Assembly: GCA_000507305.1 (NCBI GenBank)
Contig: DF239050.1
Span: forward strand, 332,773-396,772
Source: Breviolum minutum Mf 1.05b.01
Taxonomy: Eukaryota; Sar; Dinophyceae; Suessiales; Symbiodiniaceae
Length of the DNA: 64,000 bases
Reading direction: 5' to 3'
In this document: positions 38,074 through 50,845 of the stretch, in pieces
How the letters are laid out: each line of letters starts with the position of its first letter
Position numbering within the stretch: position 1 is the first letter of the stretch
Translations under genes and position numbers: made by a program
Notes under the pieces: generated by a model
The model's database searches: none
What the model saw: the letters and a program-made list of their open reading frames with translations, nothing else
What the model was told of the DNA's origin: nothing

Positions 38074-39855
38074 TCAGTCCTCCAAGGCTTCGCGTCGAAT
38101 CAAATAACCGATGTACGTTTTATACACATCGCCCAGCTCGTAGTCCTGACCACTCGAAACACGCCCAAAAGGCCCAAAGTATCTGTTGGTTGCTGCAAAT
38201 CTGGGCTGCCTTCTCCTCTTGCTCAAAAACATTGATAGTATCCTGGCGATGAAACGCAAGAAATATTCGCAGAAGGATACAGGTTCATTGATTCATAATG
38301 GTCCACATTGAAAGTTAGCTACGTGCACCTCATAGGCTGACTTTGCACCTTCAAAATCACTTTGCCTTATTCAAGAAGGCACTTCAGTAGCACTAATTGT
38401 TCAAGCAACTGATGCGACTGCAACTTACTTCACATCTATGAACCTCAATGCTTTTTGTGGGAAAAGATGGTTGCAACATGTTGCAACTTCATTCATTTAG
38501 TCTGCTGCTTCTCTCGAATTCCAGCCATCTTCAGCAGGAGCTGACAATGGGAAGTGCGAGGGTTTAACGGTTTAACTCAATCATGTCAATGCACAATAAG
38601 AACAGCTGGCTACACTGCATCAATGCGTCACAATGTGTCAAATGATCAGATTATGTGTCAATCTTTCATTTTGAGAACAGTGTGATCCGCTCCCAGCCTT
38701 GGCTGCTATGTCTGCCTTACCAGCAAGTCGAAAGCATTGAATGGCCTGTCAGCTTTTTTGGATCATGGTTTGGCGACTTTTGGTGCTTCAAGATGCTTGA
38801 GGGCCACGTTTTGGCTTGTGAATCTCTACCAAAGCTTAAGCTCTGCTGTTCCAAGCTAAGTACCTTCTTTCTGAAATGCAACTGTGCCTAGATGCATCAG
38901 AGATATGGACCATGGACATTCTCATCAGAACTCAGATCTTTCGATTTCCCACTATCCTTGTTTCGGCGCCTTCTTGTTATGTGTTTCTTCTGTGTGTCAG
39001 CTCTGTTTCGCTATGATGTGCCTTCTCCAAGTGACGTATGACAGATTCTTGTCCAATCGTATCAGAAATTGTTGCTGCACTCTCATACCTGAGTGGCTCC
39101 GGGGAAGGATTCCTCGAAAATGGAACCATGATGAACCATGAACCATGAATCCTTGAAAAGAACTTCAAGATTCAATCGGTGTGTGCCAAGTCGAACTACG
39201 AAAACACAAAAGATATCAAAAGATACTGCAACTGGAATACGCACGTCCAGCACCAAAAAGGTCATGGAGTAGCTCCTGATGGAAAAACGTCGCAACCGCG
39301 AAGTCCACATATTTCAAAGGGAAGCTACGCTGGTACCTGAGGTGAACTATGAACAGATCTGAAAAATGACAGATCAGCATACTGCAGAAATCAAGGCAAA
39401 GTGACGAAAGAAGCTAACGGTGGCATGGGAGATGACGTGAGGCTACATACCAGCAAATCCCCTAAATCCCCTCCTTCATCTGACCTGACTTGACCCAAGC
39501 ATCTGCCTCACTGCCAGCCATCGAAGGGCCAGTTTCCGTCCTATTCCTTTTCTGAACATAATCTGTTCAAGTCACCCTTAGCCTTGGTCCACTTTCTTTG
39601 GGTTTCCAGACACATTCCGCCGGAAGACTAGCTGCACGGAAATCAGCCGCTGCCTACAAATTGTCAAAAAAACAAGGTGTAACATCAACATCCGGTGCTT
39701 TGCATGGACCCTTACCGGCCCGATGCTCTACCAAAGTCTCTCTGGTGGCCACCTGCGCATACTCCATCGATGCCATCAAATGATCTGGACCTTTGACAGA
39801 GTGATGCACAAAGAGTTTGTCATTGGAGTCAAGAGAAATCTCAAGAGATGTCAAA
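38074..39855 (-). CDS. Candidate gene, unidentified; clear 3'-terminal exon
   Basis: The terminal exon (38074 to about 38210) contains RFAATNRYFGPFGRVSSGQD and YELGDVYKTYIGYLIRREAL before a TGA stop, and is strongly protein-like. Upstream minus-strand candidates are about 38840-38725 (ends before a canonical GTAAGG donor) and about 39836-39670 (ISLDSNDKLFVHHSVKGPDH, MASMEYAQVATRETLVEHRA). Between 39.86 and 40.7 kb weaker candidates exist near 40380-40270 (TPILVGLPLCLDENGGAPLS). The protein family is not recognised. Confidence 0.4.
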
Positions 39856-40732
39856 AGTTTCGAACGATCTGAAGTCTAAAGACATCTAAAAAGATCTTTT
39901 TGCACATGCTTTTCACATTGTGTACCCCTGAGATCCGAACTAAATTTCAAAGACGTCCATGAAGGTTTCAAGGCCTGTTCTTTACACATCAGATTGTGCG
40001 GATGACAAGATCTGACAAGCCACGAAGTTGCCTTTTCGGCATTCGCCATGTGCTCTTTGGCCCGTTCTCTGGCCTCACGTTCTCACAACTCCAAGGAAAA
40101 GGATGCAAAGGAAGTTCAAAAGATAACGGAATACGGACAAGTTTATGAGTGACGAAATAAACTGGTGAGATAGTTTCCAAAATATTTGTCTCATGTTTTC
40201 TTCTTCTTCCCTGGTTACCGACATGAACCAAGAGCACATGGAAAGTTTCAGCAAACTTTCAAAATAGCAAAGTTGCGAGAAAGTCGAAGCAAACTAAGGG
40301 GCGCACCGCCATTCTCGTCCAGGCACAATGGCAAACCGACTAAAATTGGAGTGCTGAGAAACGATCCAAATCACGCTCACATGCTGAGTCTCCTCATAGA
40401 CAGCTCTCTGAAGACAGAAACACTATCAACCACGCTGTGCTGCATGTTCGTTGTCAAACGAGGGAAACATTTGTGTATGACTAATATCTTCAAGAATGCA
40501 ATCATGTCATATCATGTCATGGTACTGTACTGTTATATCATTCTCATGGAGATGGAGGACGACCTCCAGACCTAAAGCTTCGAGACTCAATGGCTGCAGT
40601 TTGTGCTGTAAGCAAACATTCAGGATGGACATTCAGATGGTCATGAAAAAAAAACTGCAACGAGTTGCCTGACATTGATATTCCTTTTTGTTTTGACCGC
40701 TCAAAATGGATCTCTTTGGGATACTGCAATGC

Positions 40733-43700
40733 TTATTCCATTGAAACGACCACTTGCCCTTCGGAGTCGACATCCACCATCACCTTAGGAAGCAACTCAG
40801 AAGCAACTCAGTGTTTGCTGGGTGATGAAACCTAAGTTAAACTGTTAAACGAATCCATTTTTTCGGATTTTTCCAAGATACCTTCTCTACAGATCCTCCA
40901 GGATCCACCTGGCAACTAGCAACACGTTTTGGCTGGACGAAACTGAAGGAAACTGCGGACCGCCTGGTGTTTCAAAATGCTGAAAGCAATCGGATCTTCG
41001 AGGAATCCACGAAGAGCACGGCGCAACTCCCGGGCACCCAGGCCAACCTCTTCAAGGCCTTGGCAGATGGCATAGCGGCATAACATACGTGTTCATGGAG
41101 TCTACGGTACCGTATAATTTCTATGTGGTGACTTGCACGATTCTAGTAAATCTATTGTGCGGTTGAATAATTCTACCGTACACTTCTTGATTTGTGAATA
41201 GTTTCTGACATTCTTTTGCGTTTCTTGCGTTTGCTTCAACAAGCACAAGGCTTGAGGATGGTACCCAAATTCTCCAAGACCATCTCCATCCAGGCATCCG
41301 TTACATGCAGCTCTGCTTGATGGGTTGCCATAAGTCTTGACGAGAAGTTTGCAACCAACCCGACCAGGACCTGTCAGGTGTGAACCAGTTCCACCTGCGA
41401 TCTTTGTTTCAACTGCAAAGGGAAAACGCGCCTCCCGCACAACACTGGCATTCAAAGGCCTGCTTTGCAATACAATTCGAAGTGCTTAATGCCACAAACT
41501 CAGGTAAAATGTTTCAGTCTTGAGAATTTTGATGCCTTCATAGTTTTTTGATGTTTTTTGGTACTTGGACACTTGGTCTTTGGTCTGACTCATTATCATG
41601 ATGTCTTGTGTTGTCACGAGTCACGTCGTCCAAGGCTTTTGGCTCCTCAAATGTTGGGAGCCGTCGAGGCGGTCAGCCAAGGCCCGTGGTAATGCGTCTG
41701 GGCCAGTTGGATCATTGGAGGTGAGCAAGATCACCTGAAACGAAACCACAGAAACAGCCAAGCACAAGGATCCATGACAAGTTGACAGGGTTGACATAAA
41801 ATGGGCAAATTAAATGGTGAAAAGTTATAGACCGTAGACCTGTTTGAAACAAGAAATGATCTTGCCGATTTTGACAAACCACAAGGATGCACACTGACAC
41901 CGGCATTAGAACACAATGAACACAAAAACAGGAAAACGGCCAAGTGCTCGGAGGAATTAGCTACAACCCAATGGAAGTGTGTGAAAGCTGGCGCAGGGCA
42001 TAAATTGCAAATGCCACCAAAGTGGCTGTGTGCCGGAAATCAACACGTCCAGGTCCAGGGCCGCTCAAACTTAAGGATGCTTCCTGTAACGGATTCCAAG
42101 TGGTGCACAATGTAAAAACCAAAAGGATACGAAGATCTACGAAGATCATTCAATAGATCAAACCTGAAAAGTGACCAAGTTTCAGCACTGCACGACTGCA
42201 TGATTTGATTCAACGCGGCTGTATCTTGCCTCAATGATTTCTAGGAGAAGTCCCAGGAAATCTGCGTCGGCTTTATCTGCCTCATCGATGAGAACCTCCA
42301 AATCTGCAGGCATCAAGTGCTTTTACCACTACATTCTTCTACACCGAGTGCTCACGAAGCAGAGAATTGCCAAGCCCCCAAAGGACAGAACGGCACAAAG
42401 ATGCAAAGATATCATATCATGATACCAAAGATGATCAATCTGAAACTTGTCCCAGGCACAACTGAGTGTGGTCGACGTCTCACCGCTGCTGCAAGTGCAC
42501 TCCCTGCTTGCTCTGCACTGCTTGCGCTTGCACAGTCCTAAATTCTTCATCTTGGAAAGTTTGCACGATACCGACTGCACTTGATGGAATGAAAAGAGAA
42601 CAAGAGAAACGCAATGAAATATGTCAAGCACTGAGAACGGTTGGGCAATGATCCGCCAGGGCCAAGTGTCAACCCGGACAAGCGCACGGCGAGAGCCAAG
42701 CCAAGTCTCTGCTAGAGCGGTGGCAAGAGAGGTCTTTCCAACTCCTGTGGCTACATGATCACATCACTTCGATCAAATGGCTCTGTAAGAAAATGAAATA
42801 CACTTAAGTCACTTGACAATTCAGAAGGCAAACTTCAGGGAGGTTCCAGGGAGGCCCCTTTAAAATCCTTTAAACGTCTTGAAGAACATCCACAACTGTC
42901 AGCTGAGTCAGCTGAGTCAGCTGTCCTGGAGGACCATAAAGAAGCAATGAAGCTATGGGCCTGTGTTCCTCCTGCAAGCCAGCTTTTGCCCGTGCCACCG
43001 CCGTTGCGACCATATGAACTGCTGCTCGCTGACCGCAAACACGTTTGTGCAACTGATCCTAAGATCCATAGTCGATATTAGTTGATTGGAACTCAGTTAA
43101 TTCACTGCAGGAACTGCCCAAGTGATCTTAAGTGCTTCTGGACGTTCAGGATCAACTTGGATGGTTTAGAAGTTTAGAATGATTCCCTAGTGGGTTTTCT
43201 GATTAACTTCGTTGTTTCATTGTCATCCTATCAGGCAGTAAGCCTTGAGCTTCCATTGCTTTTTGACATTTTTTGACCTCCTGGATCTAGGGAACAGACC
43301 TCAAGGTCAAAAATGCTGCGCGCTTCTGCTGCGGAAACAGAACCAGGTCGCAGACCCACGGTCTCTTCGATGGCAGTTGCTACATCAGCAGTTGTCACAG
43401 CGGCCTGGAACTTGGACAGATTGACAACGTACAAAGGCGGTGTCTCGTAACACCAACATGCAACGCCAAACACCGCTAATGTTGCTGGTTATCATGCAAA
43501 AAGTGCAATGAAACACAACGAAACTACATGTGGCCATTGTTGGCGAAATCACCACATGTGTGCACCTGTGAGTTGCTTGACGTTCTGGTCTTTGCCAAGA
43601 CTGCGGCACGATCGACGACATCAATTGCCTGAAGCCAACACGTTCGATCTCAAGATGTTCTACATGATCAGTAATGATCCTTAGACCAAGTCTGTCAAGA

Positions 43701-45968
43701 AGTTTTGGAACATGGTGAGTCTCAGGATTTCAAGGATTTCATGACCCAACAGTACAAGTCATACAAGCCACATTTCAATGTTCTGCACTGCTTTGCCTTG
43801 TCTGGAAGCCTCCTCTCCGGCAAGTGCCGGGCGGCCCACGCAGCAGCAGCTTTCAAAGAGCCGCTATCAAAGACAACTCCGTGATGGCGTTCCTTGAGGA
43901 AAAAGAAATCAAAAAGGACTTCAATTCAAATTCAAATTCAAAACCCCGCTTTTAACCTTCACCCCCTTCACGGCTCTGTCACGTGTCAATCCCTCAATCC
44001 AGTCATTGCTTCATCAAATGCAACAGTAAAATGTGACCAATCATGTGATAATGCGTGAGGTTTTCACAGAGTGCAAGTTCCACTCAAATTCGTTACAACC
44101 TGTACTAACTTGCAACTTCTGTAGATTCACGATGTTCATGCCATGGATCATACTGGCGCCGCAAGCCCTCCAACACTTTCAAAGTTTCTGCAACGCTGGG
44201 CTCTTCCACTTCGACGACTTCAAAACGACGCTCGAGTGCGGCATCACGTGCAAAATACTTCGAATACTCTTCGACGGTTGTTGCTGCGATACAGCGCAGT
44301 CCACCACGTGCAAGGGCTGGTTTCAACATATCTGAAGCATCTAAGGAGCTTGAGCTAGTTGCACCAGCTCCCACAATAGTATGAGCTTCATCAATGAAAA
44401 GGATACTTTGTTCCACATCAACTTCAGCCAAAACCGCTGCAAATCGCTCTTCGAAATCTCCACGTAATCGAGTTCCAGCAGTGAGACGTGCCACGTCTAA
44501 GGTGCGCAGCCGTTTCCCACGAAGCCACGGTACAGCTTTCGATGAAACAATCCGTTGGGCGATGGCTTCCACTAAGGCTGTTTTGCCAACTCCAGGATCG
44601 CCCACCAGCAAAACATTGGGTTTCTGTCTTCGACCTAACACACGTTCGATTCGATGAATTAAATTTTCTCGTCCCAAATATGGATCTAATCTTCCTTCTT
44701 CTGCAAGACTTGTAAGGTCTGGAGCAAAACGTTCCAACGGACTATCATCACTTAACTGACTTAACTGACTCAACTGTCTGCCAGATCTGCCAGGGCCATG
44801 GATGCCATGGGTGGCGCCGCCGGGTGTCTGCCATGTTTGAGCATCTCCGTCGCCGTCGTTCACGAGTTGCATGATGGCTTTCCGCAAGGCGGCGCGTCGG
44901 GGATTGGAGGCCGAGCCACCGGAGCCCGAATCATATTTTCCCACCTCGAAGAAAACACAAAAAACAATGGATATAGACAATAGATATCAATGGATAAGAC
45001 AGACAATCAGAAAGACACTATAGTTGATACAGAGCATATCATATCAGACTAATATCAGATACATACACCCCTTTTTGTCGGAATGAGAACATACTCAGCG
45101 TTGCGGTGCAATGATTGGATGAACTTCAAAGAATCAGTAATAGCCGAAAAGCTGCTAGACTTGAGACCACAAAAATAGGGAAAGATTCTATACTCTCACA
45201 GCTTGGATACCGTTCGATCGAAGCCATCTTGATCAAGTGCCAGCAGCAATTTGCCAGCCGCATGGCTACCATTGCTAAGCAAGCCTCCAGAGGACAAGAG
45301 AAGGAATGTCTGACAGTCAAAGCTTGATATGAAATGATATCTTTAAAAGAATAAACATGTTCTTTAAAAAGATAAACATTCAAGATAAGATAGTGAAACA
45401 ATCAAGCAAATGCCAGCAGCCAAGCATTATGTGTTCTGTTCCGAGCATTCGAATTCCATCTTGCACAGGCAGCCATCTCAGCATGCCTGGAACAGGTTTC
45501 AGGTGGCAAATGCAAACCTACCATTGACCATTATCATTAATCAGATGAAGATCATTGAAGATCCATATGTGCTCCAATCTCTCTGGGCACCACCTGATGC
45601 TCGACGAAGATAGAAATGAACTTCAGAATCCAAAGGTGGTGAAAGAGCTTGTTCGGCTTGCGGCAGCTTCTCTGGTGGGCTGGACCTTTTTTTCACATTT
45701 TTGGGACATTTTGGAAAACTTAGAAGTGCCACTGCTGCATCCGAAAACACATCTCAAAAAAAACGAGGAAACCTTTGAGGACGGCGCTCCCTGCAAGAAA
45801 TCAACTTCTCTTCGAGGCCCTCTGCAGTCACACCGACTGATCGGAGAGCTCGCGATGCAGAGGTGCTAGCGACACTGGCCATTCCCACCAGCAAATGGTC
45901 AGTTCCAATGCCCGAGATGCCAGACAAGTGGCCCATGGAGTGTGCTAAGTTGAAGGCGACATCCAAAC
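40733..45968 (-). CDS. Clp/Hsp100 AAA+ protein (two-ATPase type)
   Basis: Clp N-terminal domain: exons near 45968-45810 ([20 protein letters not shown], then HLLVGM), about 45680-45570 ([20 protein letters not shown]) and about 45290-45213 ([19 protein letters not shown]). First AAA+ domain: exon 44131-44944 with Walker A GDPGVGKT, Walker [15 protein letters not shown] and arginine-finger segment [18 protein letters not shown]. Next come about 43430-43330 ([20 protein letters not shown]) and the second AAA+ domain: 42926 to about 43040 ([20 protein letters not shown], ending GPPG), joined to the exon from 42744 ([20 protein letters not shown]). Then follow about 42310-42235 ([20 protein letters not shown]), about 42040 ([10 protein letters not shown]), about 41728-41640 ([20 protein letters not shown]), about 41365-41260, about 41080-40960 ([20 protein letters not shown]) and a last exon ending [14 protein letters not shown]. 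Clp ATPases unfold or disaggregate proteins. Organelle and ClpB/ClpC type are undecided. The first exon is upstream, perhaps near 46.3 kb. Confidence 0.85.
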
Positions 45969-46479
45969 CTCATTGCTACAGCTACATCCTACATCCATGT
46001 GTCCTCGCTTGTTTTGCACAACAATCTGCAATTTATATCCAGTAATCAGAGTGGTGGAATGATTGAAAAGCTTGAAACGGCACGGAATAAGGAATTGAAT
46101 TTGCAATTTCAGAGACGATGATAGTGAAGATAGTACCATGCAATCTCCCCTCCAACGATGCTTGAGGCTGAGTTCGCTGCTCTCCTTCACTGCCAGGCTG
46201 AACTTTTCTTTCGGCTGAGCACGAGAGCAAAGCCGAGAGCTTGAAGAGCGTTCCGTCCATCGCTGTCGGTGCGATCGTCTCGTTCCGTAGCCCAAGGCAA
46301 TGGCAAAGGTCGCAAGAGCCACCGGCAAGGGATATCTTTCACTCCTCTCAACAAACTCTCTAAAATGTTCATCAGTGATCCACATCTTCACTTGGGATGG
46401 AGTCAAATGTATCTCAAATGTATCTCATGTCTGATATCATAACAATTCATAACATATCATCATGATTCATCTCTGCCAA

Positions 46480-48361
46480 TCTCTGCCTGGCCTAGACAGG
46501 TGACAGCCTTGATAGGCATGACATCCGTGACAGCCAGGTATTTGATGGCTGCAAAACGGCGGCAAACCAAGGCAACTCGGGTCATGGGCCAAAGGCACAA
46601 TGGTCTGCATTGCTGGGTCAAAGTCGGGAATCACTGGGAAGCGTTCCAATAAGACGACATCAAGATGGCAAGATGGCAAGATGGCGGATAAAGTTTGATG
46701 AAGCTTGACATCTTTGACTTGACATGGGATGTCAAATACCTTGAAAAAAAGACCTAGATTTAAAATTTGGCTTAGATCGTTATAACATCTGCTACTTGGT
46801 ATCTTCGATTTTTCACAAGTTCTTTCTCTGCTGCTTGAACTCAAAAGCCACAGATAAATTTGAGGCCAAAATGGACCAAATCAAGGAGATCTCAAGGCAA
46901 GATGGGTCAAGCCGTCAAGCCGTCAAGCCTATGTGCAATCTCAAGAATGGTTGGAGGATGGTTGGATGGCACCAAAAACTGGTCCTGATTCGATGTCTTG
47001 AAGCAATCACCTCGCGTGCACGACACGCACTGCAATGGATTGGCTCAGCTATGCACAGATACTGATGTCCAGTTTCCAGCCTGCTTTAAGTGAAGTTCCC
47101 AGTGCACCTCCACGCCTGTTTTCTTGTGAATGGAAACAATAGAGCTGGCCGGCAAAAATAGCGATCGGTCGGTGATTAACATTCTCTGAAAACTCTTCAT
47201 GTTCCGTGTCTTGCTCCAACTCTGACCTTCCACTCGTATGTTTGGCATCGATGAAACAAACAAATTAAGTGGTGAACCCAGTCAACTGGAGATTGTCGAT
47301 TCCGGGAGGTGCCTCAAGTCATCTGCACGTAGTTGCAAACAATCCAAGAAAAATGTACTTCAATGTACAAACCTAAGAACCGTGGCACTTTCTGGTCGAC
47401 AGAAGTCCTCTGACCTTCAAAAACAGCTTGTCAGTTGCAACCAAAAGTCCTCTGAATATTCAGAATAGACCAGCAATAGACCCCAAACAGCTCCAAGTTT
47501 ATTGCAGCCCAAGGCAGAAACAACAAGCCAAATGTGTGCATCCTATGTTTCTTGCAGAAAATGTCTGGGGGAAAAAAATAACTCCATTGCAAGTGGAGGC
47601 CTCCCATGATGCCATCGATGCGCATGAGATTTCTGGTCCTTATCAATGCAGGCAGCCAAAAGATGGAAAAAACACTGCCGGAATCTGCAGACAACGGTTC
47701 TGTTTGTGCAAAAGTTCGGAGTCTACAACTCTGCTCCACACCATAAGTGCTCCAATCTCTTTTAGCGTGTTGGTCTTTGAGTGGCGATAGAACTCGGCAA
47801 CGGTGTCAGCATGGGCACAATGGAAGACAGGCGAAGACAGTAGGCAATTTACGGGTAGCCGATGGTAGCATTAAGCAGCTGGCCGCCAAACCGGGCTTGG
47901 AGTCTTGCATCTGTTCAGCACTGAAGAAGCGCCAGGACTCAGTTTGAAAGTTAAGACAAAAACTCGTAAGACTCATCTCACAGAAGCATACCTGACTCAA
48001 CACGGCTCAAAGTGGCTATGCAAAAGTGCGGAGATTTCCAGGAGCCGCACGTCTGCATGAAGAGTCTCCCTACCCAGGGCAGGTTGTGGTACAGATGGAG
48101 GTTCCTGGTTCGCAGATCGCTTCGCTGGATCCAAATCTATGCATTGATCTATGTCAATGTGCACCATGACGTCATACATTGTGGCATATCTGAATCTCAC
48201 GAATCACGTCATACATTGTGGCATATCTGAATCTCACGAATCACATCTGGATGTGTCTGGAAGCATCTGGCACGCAAAAAAAAAATATCAAAGATTTTTT
48301 GTGCATCCAAGTGGCCTTCTTAGACTCAGCTATGCTGTGGTTGATCCTCAGAGCTGGAAAT
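46480..48361 (-). CDS. Candidate gene, unidentified; two exons phase-linked
   Basis: Exon 47992-48136 reads RSDLRTRNLHLYHNLPWVGR and continues LFMQTCGSWKSPHFCIATLS; its last base joins in phase to exon 47853-47910 (ARLQARFGGQLLNATIGY), giving SRVESDARLQ across the junction. Further candidates on the same strand are about 48361-48295 (LRINHSIAESKKATWMHKKS), about 47795-47695 (HSKTNTLKEIGALMVWSRVV in one frame), about 47225-47110 (ENVNHRPIAIFAGQLYCFHS) and about 46690-46490 (VVLLERFPVIPDFDPAMQTI). No family is recognised. The spliced pair is well supported; the grouping of the others is by position. Confidence 0.45.
48171..48244. repeat. Perfect 37-bp tandem duplication
   Basis: GTCATACATTGTGGCATATC plus 17 further bases occurs twice head to tail (48171-48207 and 48208-48244) with no differences. 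It sits in the intron about 35 bp before the acceptor of the exon that starts at 48136. Confidence 0.95.
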
Positions 48362-48439
48362 GCAATTAATCAAAGCGAGTTGAGAAGTCTCGCTGAGATG
48401 CTGTGAGTGAAACTCTTGGTGCCCCGGCAAGTGATCACC

Positions 48440-50840
48440 CACAGGCTTTATCCGAAAATGCTGACTGTAACTGACAGAAGCAAAAACGAACAAAACAAAT
48501 TGTCGGAGCGAGTTTGCCCCAGTGGTCATGAAATTGTCACATTTTTTGGGGAAATCCCATGAATTTCTGGATTCCTTTTGTTCGATTTTGTTATGGTCTA
48601 TCTGACTATCTATCATCCTGATGGCTTTGAAATTCCCTGCGCCTGCATGCCGTTCTCCCAGGTAAAGGCGCTTTGGAATAACGAAACGGAAGATACCTCG
48701 TCATGACACGACTCAACGGGAAGATCGGTCCCATACCATTGGTGACCTCCATCGAGCATGAGAGCTTGGGCCACTGCTTCGTTTTTCTATGTCCAGTATT
48801 AACAACCTCATTGTGTTCAACGCATCACAGTGTCACAGTCATCTTTTTTGTTTTCATGTGAAGCATGCATTGACTACACACCATTGGCAGTGAATGATAG
48901 TCAAGTGTTGCTGGAATTCGAGAGTCTGAAGAAGGCTAACTAAAAAAGCTACGACTTTCTCTCTCTTTCCACTGCTGGCCTCGCTCAGACTCTCATTTAT
49001 GTCTTCCTACAGGGATGAAGAAACCATCAAATAACGGCAGAGGGTGCTCAGGGGCACTGGCAAAAATAGCATGCCGTTGCCATATCAAGTATATATTTAT
49101 ATGTATATGACATGTTAAGCATCTATACTACTGAAGGTCTGAGATTGGTGTTGTGGTCTCGAGAAAAAGGGATGACTTGGAACTCTCCTGCATCAGCTGA
49201 CGACCAGCATAGATCGTTTCGCCTTGTGACCAATAAATCAATGTCCAAAATGTCCAAAAACACCATGCTATCAGAGCCATTGCTCTGAGCCAGCGGCTAG
49301 TTGATGCAAAAAAGAGCTTCGACAGGTTGCCTGTGAAATCTCAATCTCAACTTGCTGTGCTGCTCTAAAAAAACACATTTCTTGAAGCTAAATCTGCTGT
49401 TTTCTACTTAAAGACTTGAACTTTTAGATCTTTTACGATATCCCAATGTTGCACAAGTTCAGCCTTGCGATTGTGAGCGAAGGGCTCCTGAGCCTGGGAA
49501 GATACCAGTCCTTAAGTCGCAGGGTGTAGACGGTGTAGATGTTTGATGTTGATTCATGTTGATTCTATATAATTATGTTGAATTTTGTGTGGCTCTTCGG
49601 TCTGAATCATTGAGCCTGGATGCATTTTATCTCACTGTACCTCTTACTCTCACTGAATTTCCAAGGGCTCGACGATGTCTGCACTGGCATTGCTTCCTCA
49701 GTGTAAGAAACACAAGGACTTTGGCCACGACGTTACGAGCTCCAAGAAGTTATGGTTGGGATCTCTCCTTGACATCTGACAACCCTGAGATCTGTTCGAT
49801 GCACCCTTTTGACTTCTGAAGGCCTTCTACGCTTTGCCGTTGCCCTGTCCACTACCGCGGAAAAACATGAAAAAGATTAAAGCATATAAAAGCCGGGAAA
49901 AAACACCAAACAGGCCTGAACTTCTGAACAACAATGGGGCGTTGCGGCTTACTTCATATGTTGAAATTCACTTGTGTTACCTTTCTTTGCCTGTACTTTC
50001 ATGCTGATTCCATCTTGAGTGACCTGTTGTGCTCCTTTTAAGGGTTGAATTACATGGCGGGGTGTCATTCATCAAAATCTTATGTCATGACTCACGACTC
50101 AACATCAACTTCAAAGATCGCCCCTTGATATGGAGCCCACTCCAGGTGGACTTGGGTCAGAAAACGGCAAAGCATCAGACATGCATCCAGTGAACATCCA
50201 CTGCAATGAGAAAGCAAAGAGCACATGAAACGGAAACGGAATCTGCTCCGGACTTTTCAGGTTGGGATCTTGTCATTCGCCAACGCAGTAGACTGTATTT
50301 TTGCAATTTGACTCTGACAAGGTGTAGTGATAAATATCATCATTCTGAGGTTTTCTGTCTTCCCATCAAATCAAGCTTGCCATCTGCAATGTGCAAGGAA
50401 AGAAGCAACGATCCAACAACTGCGCCTTCGCCTTCCAATGTCACAAGGGATCAGTTCAATGGTTGCTTTATGTTGCCTTGGCCTCGGCACTCGTTGCTTT
50501 CTATGTTTCACCTCCTTTCATGCCATGCCCACGGATTTTGCCCTGAATAGGTTTTTGTGAAGACGCGTTTGGCCTTAAAGGTGCGGTTTGAGACACAAGT
50601 TTGGGTGAAAACTTGAGGCCATGTGACTCTAGCTCCTTGCGGCAGCAGTATCTTGGGTGGATTTACTCATCATACTCCGCATTCTCGCGGATACTCACCC
50701 ATGTTTCAAGCACAAATACCTGATTGAAACTGTTCTTGGTCATGAGCACTGGTGCGAAGAGCATGAAGACTGAACACGCAACTGCCAATCTCATTGAGGA
50801 ACAAAAAATCTTGTATCGGCACTGTAGGAAGGTCTATCGT
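48440..50840. other. Interval with little recognisable coding sequence
   Basis: Mostly AT-rich. Short minus-strand candidates occur near 49775-49740 (after GTTGTCAG) and 50480-50380, and a plus-strand frame of 114 codons lies at 50206-50550. None has a domain or good splice context on both sides. The 3' end of the coiled-coil gene and the 5' end of the 48-kb gene must lie here. Confidence 0.4.
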
Positions 50841-50845
50841 CCCAA

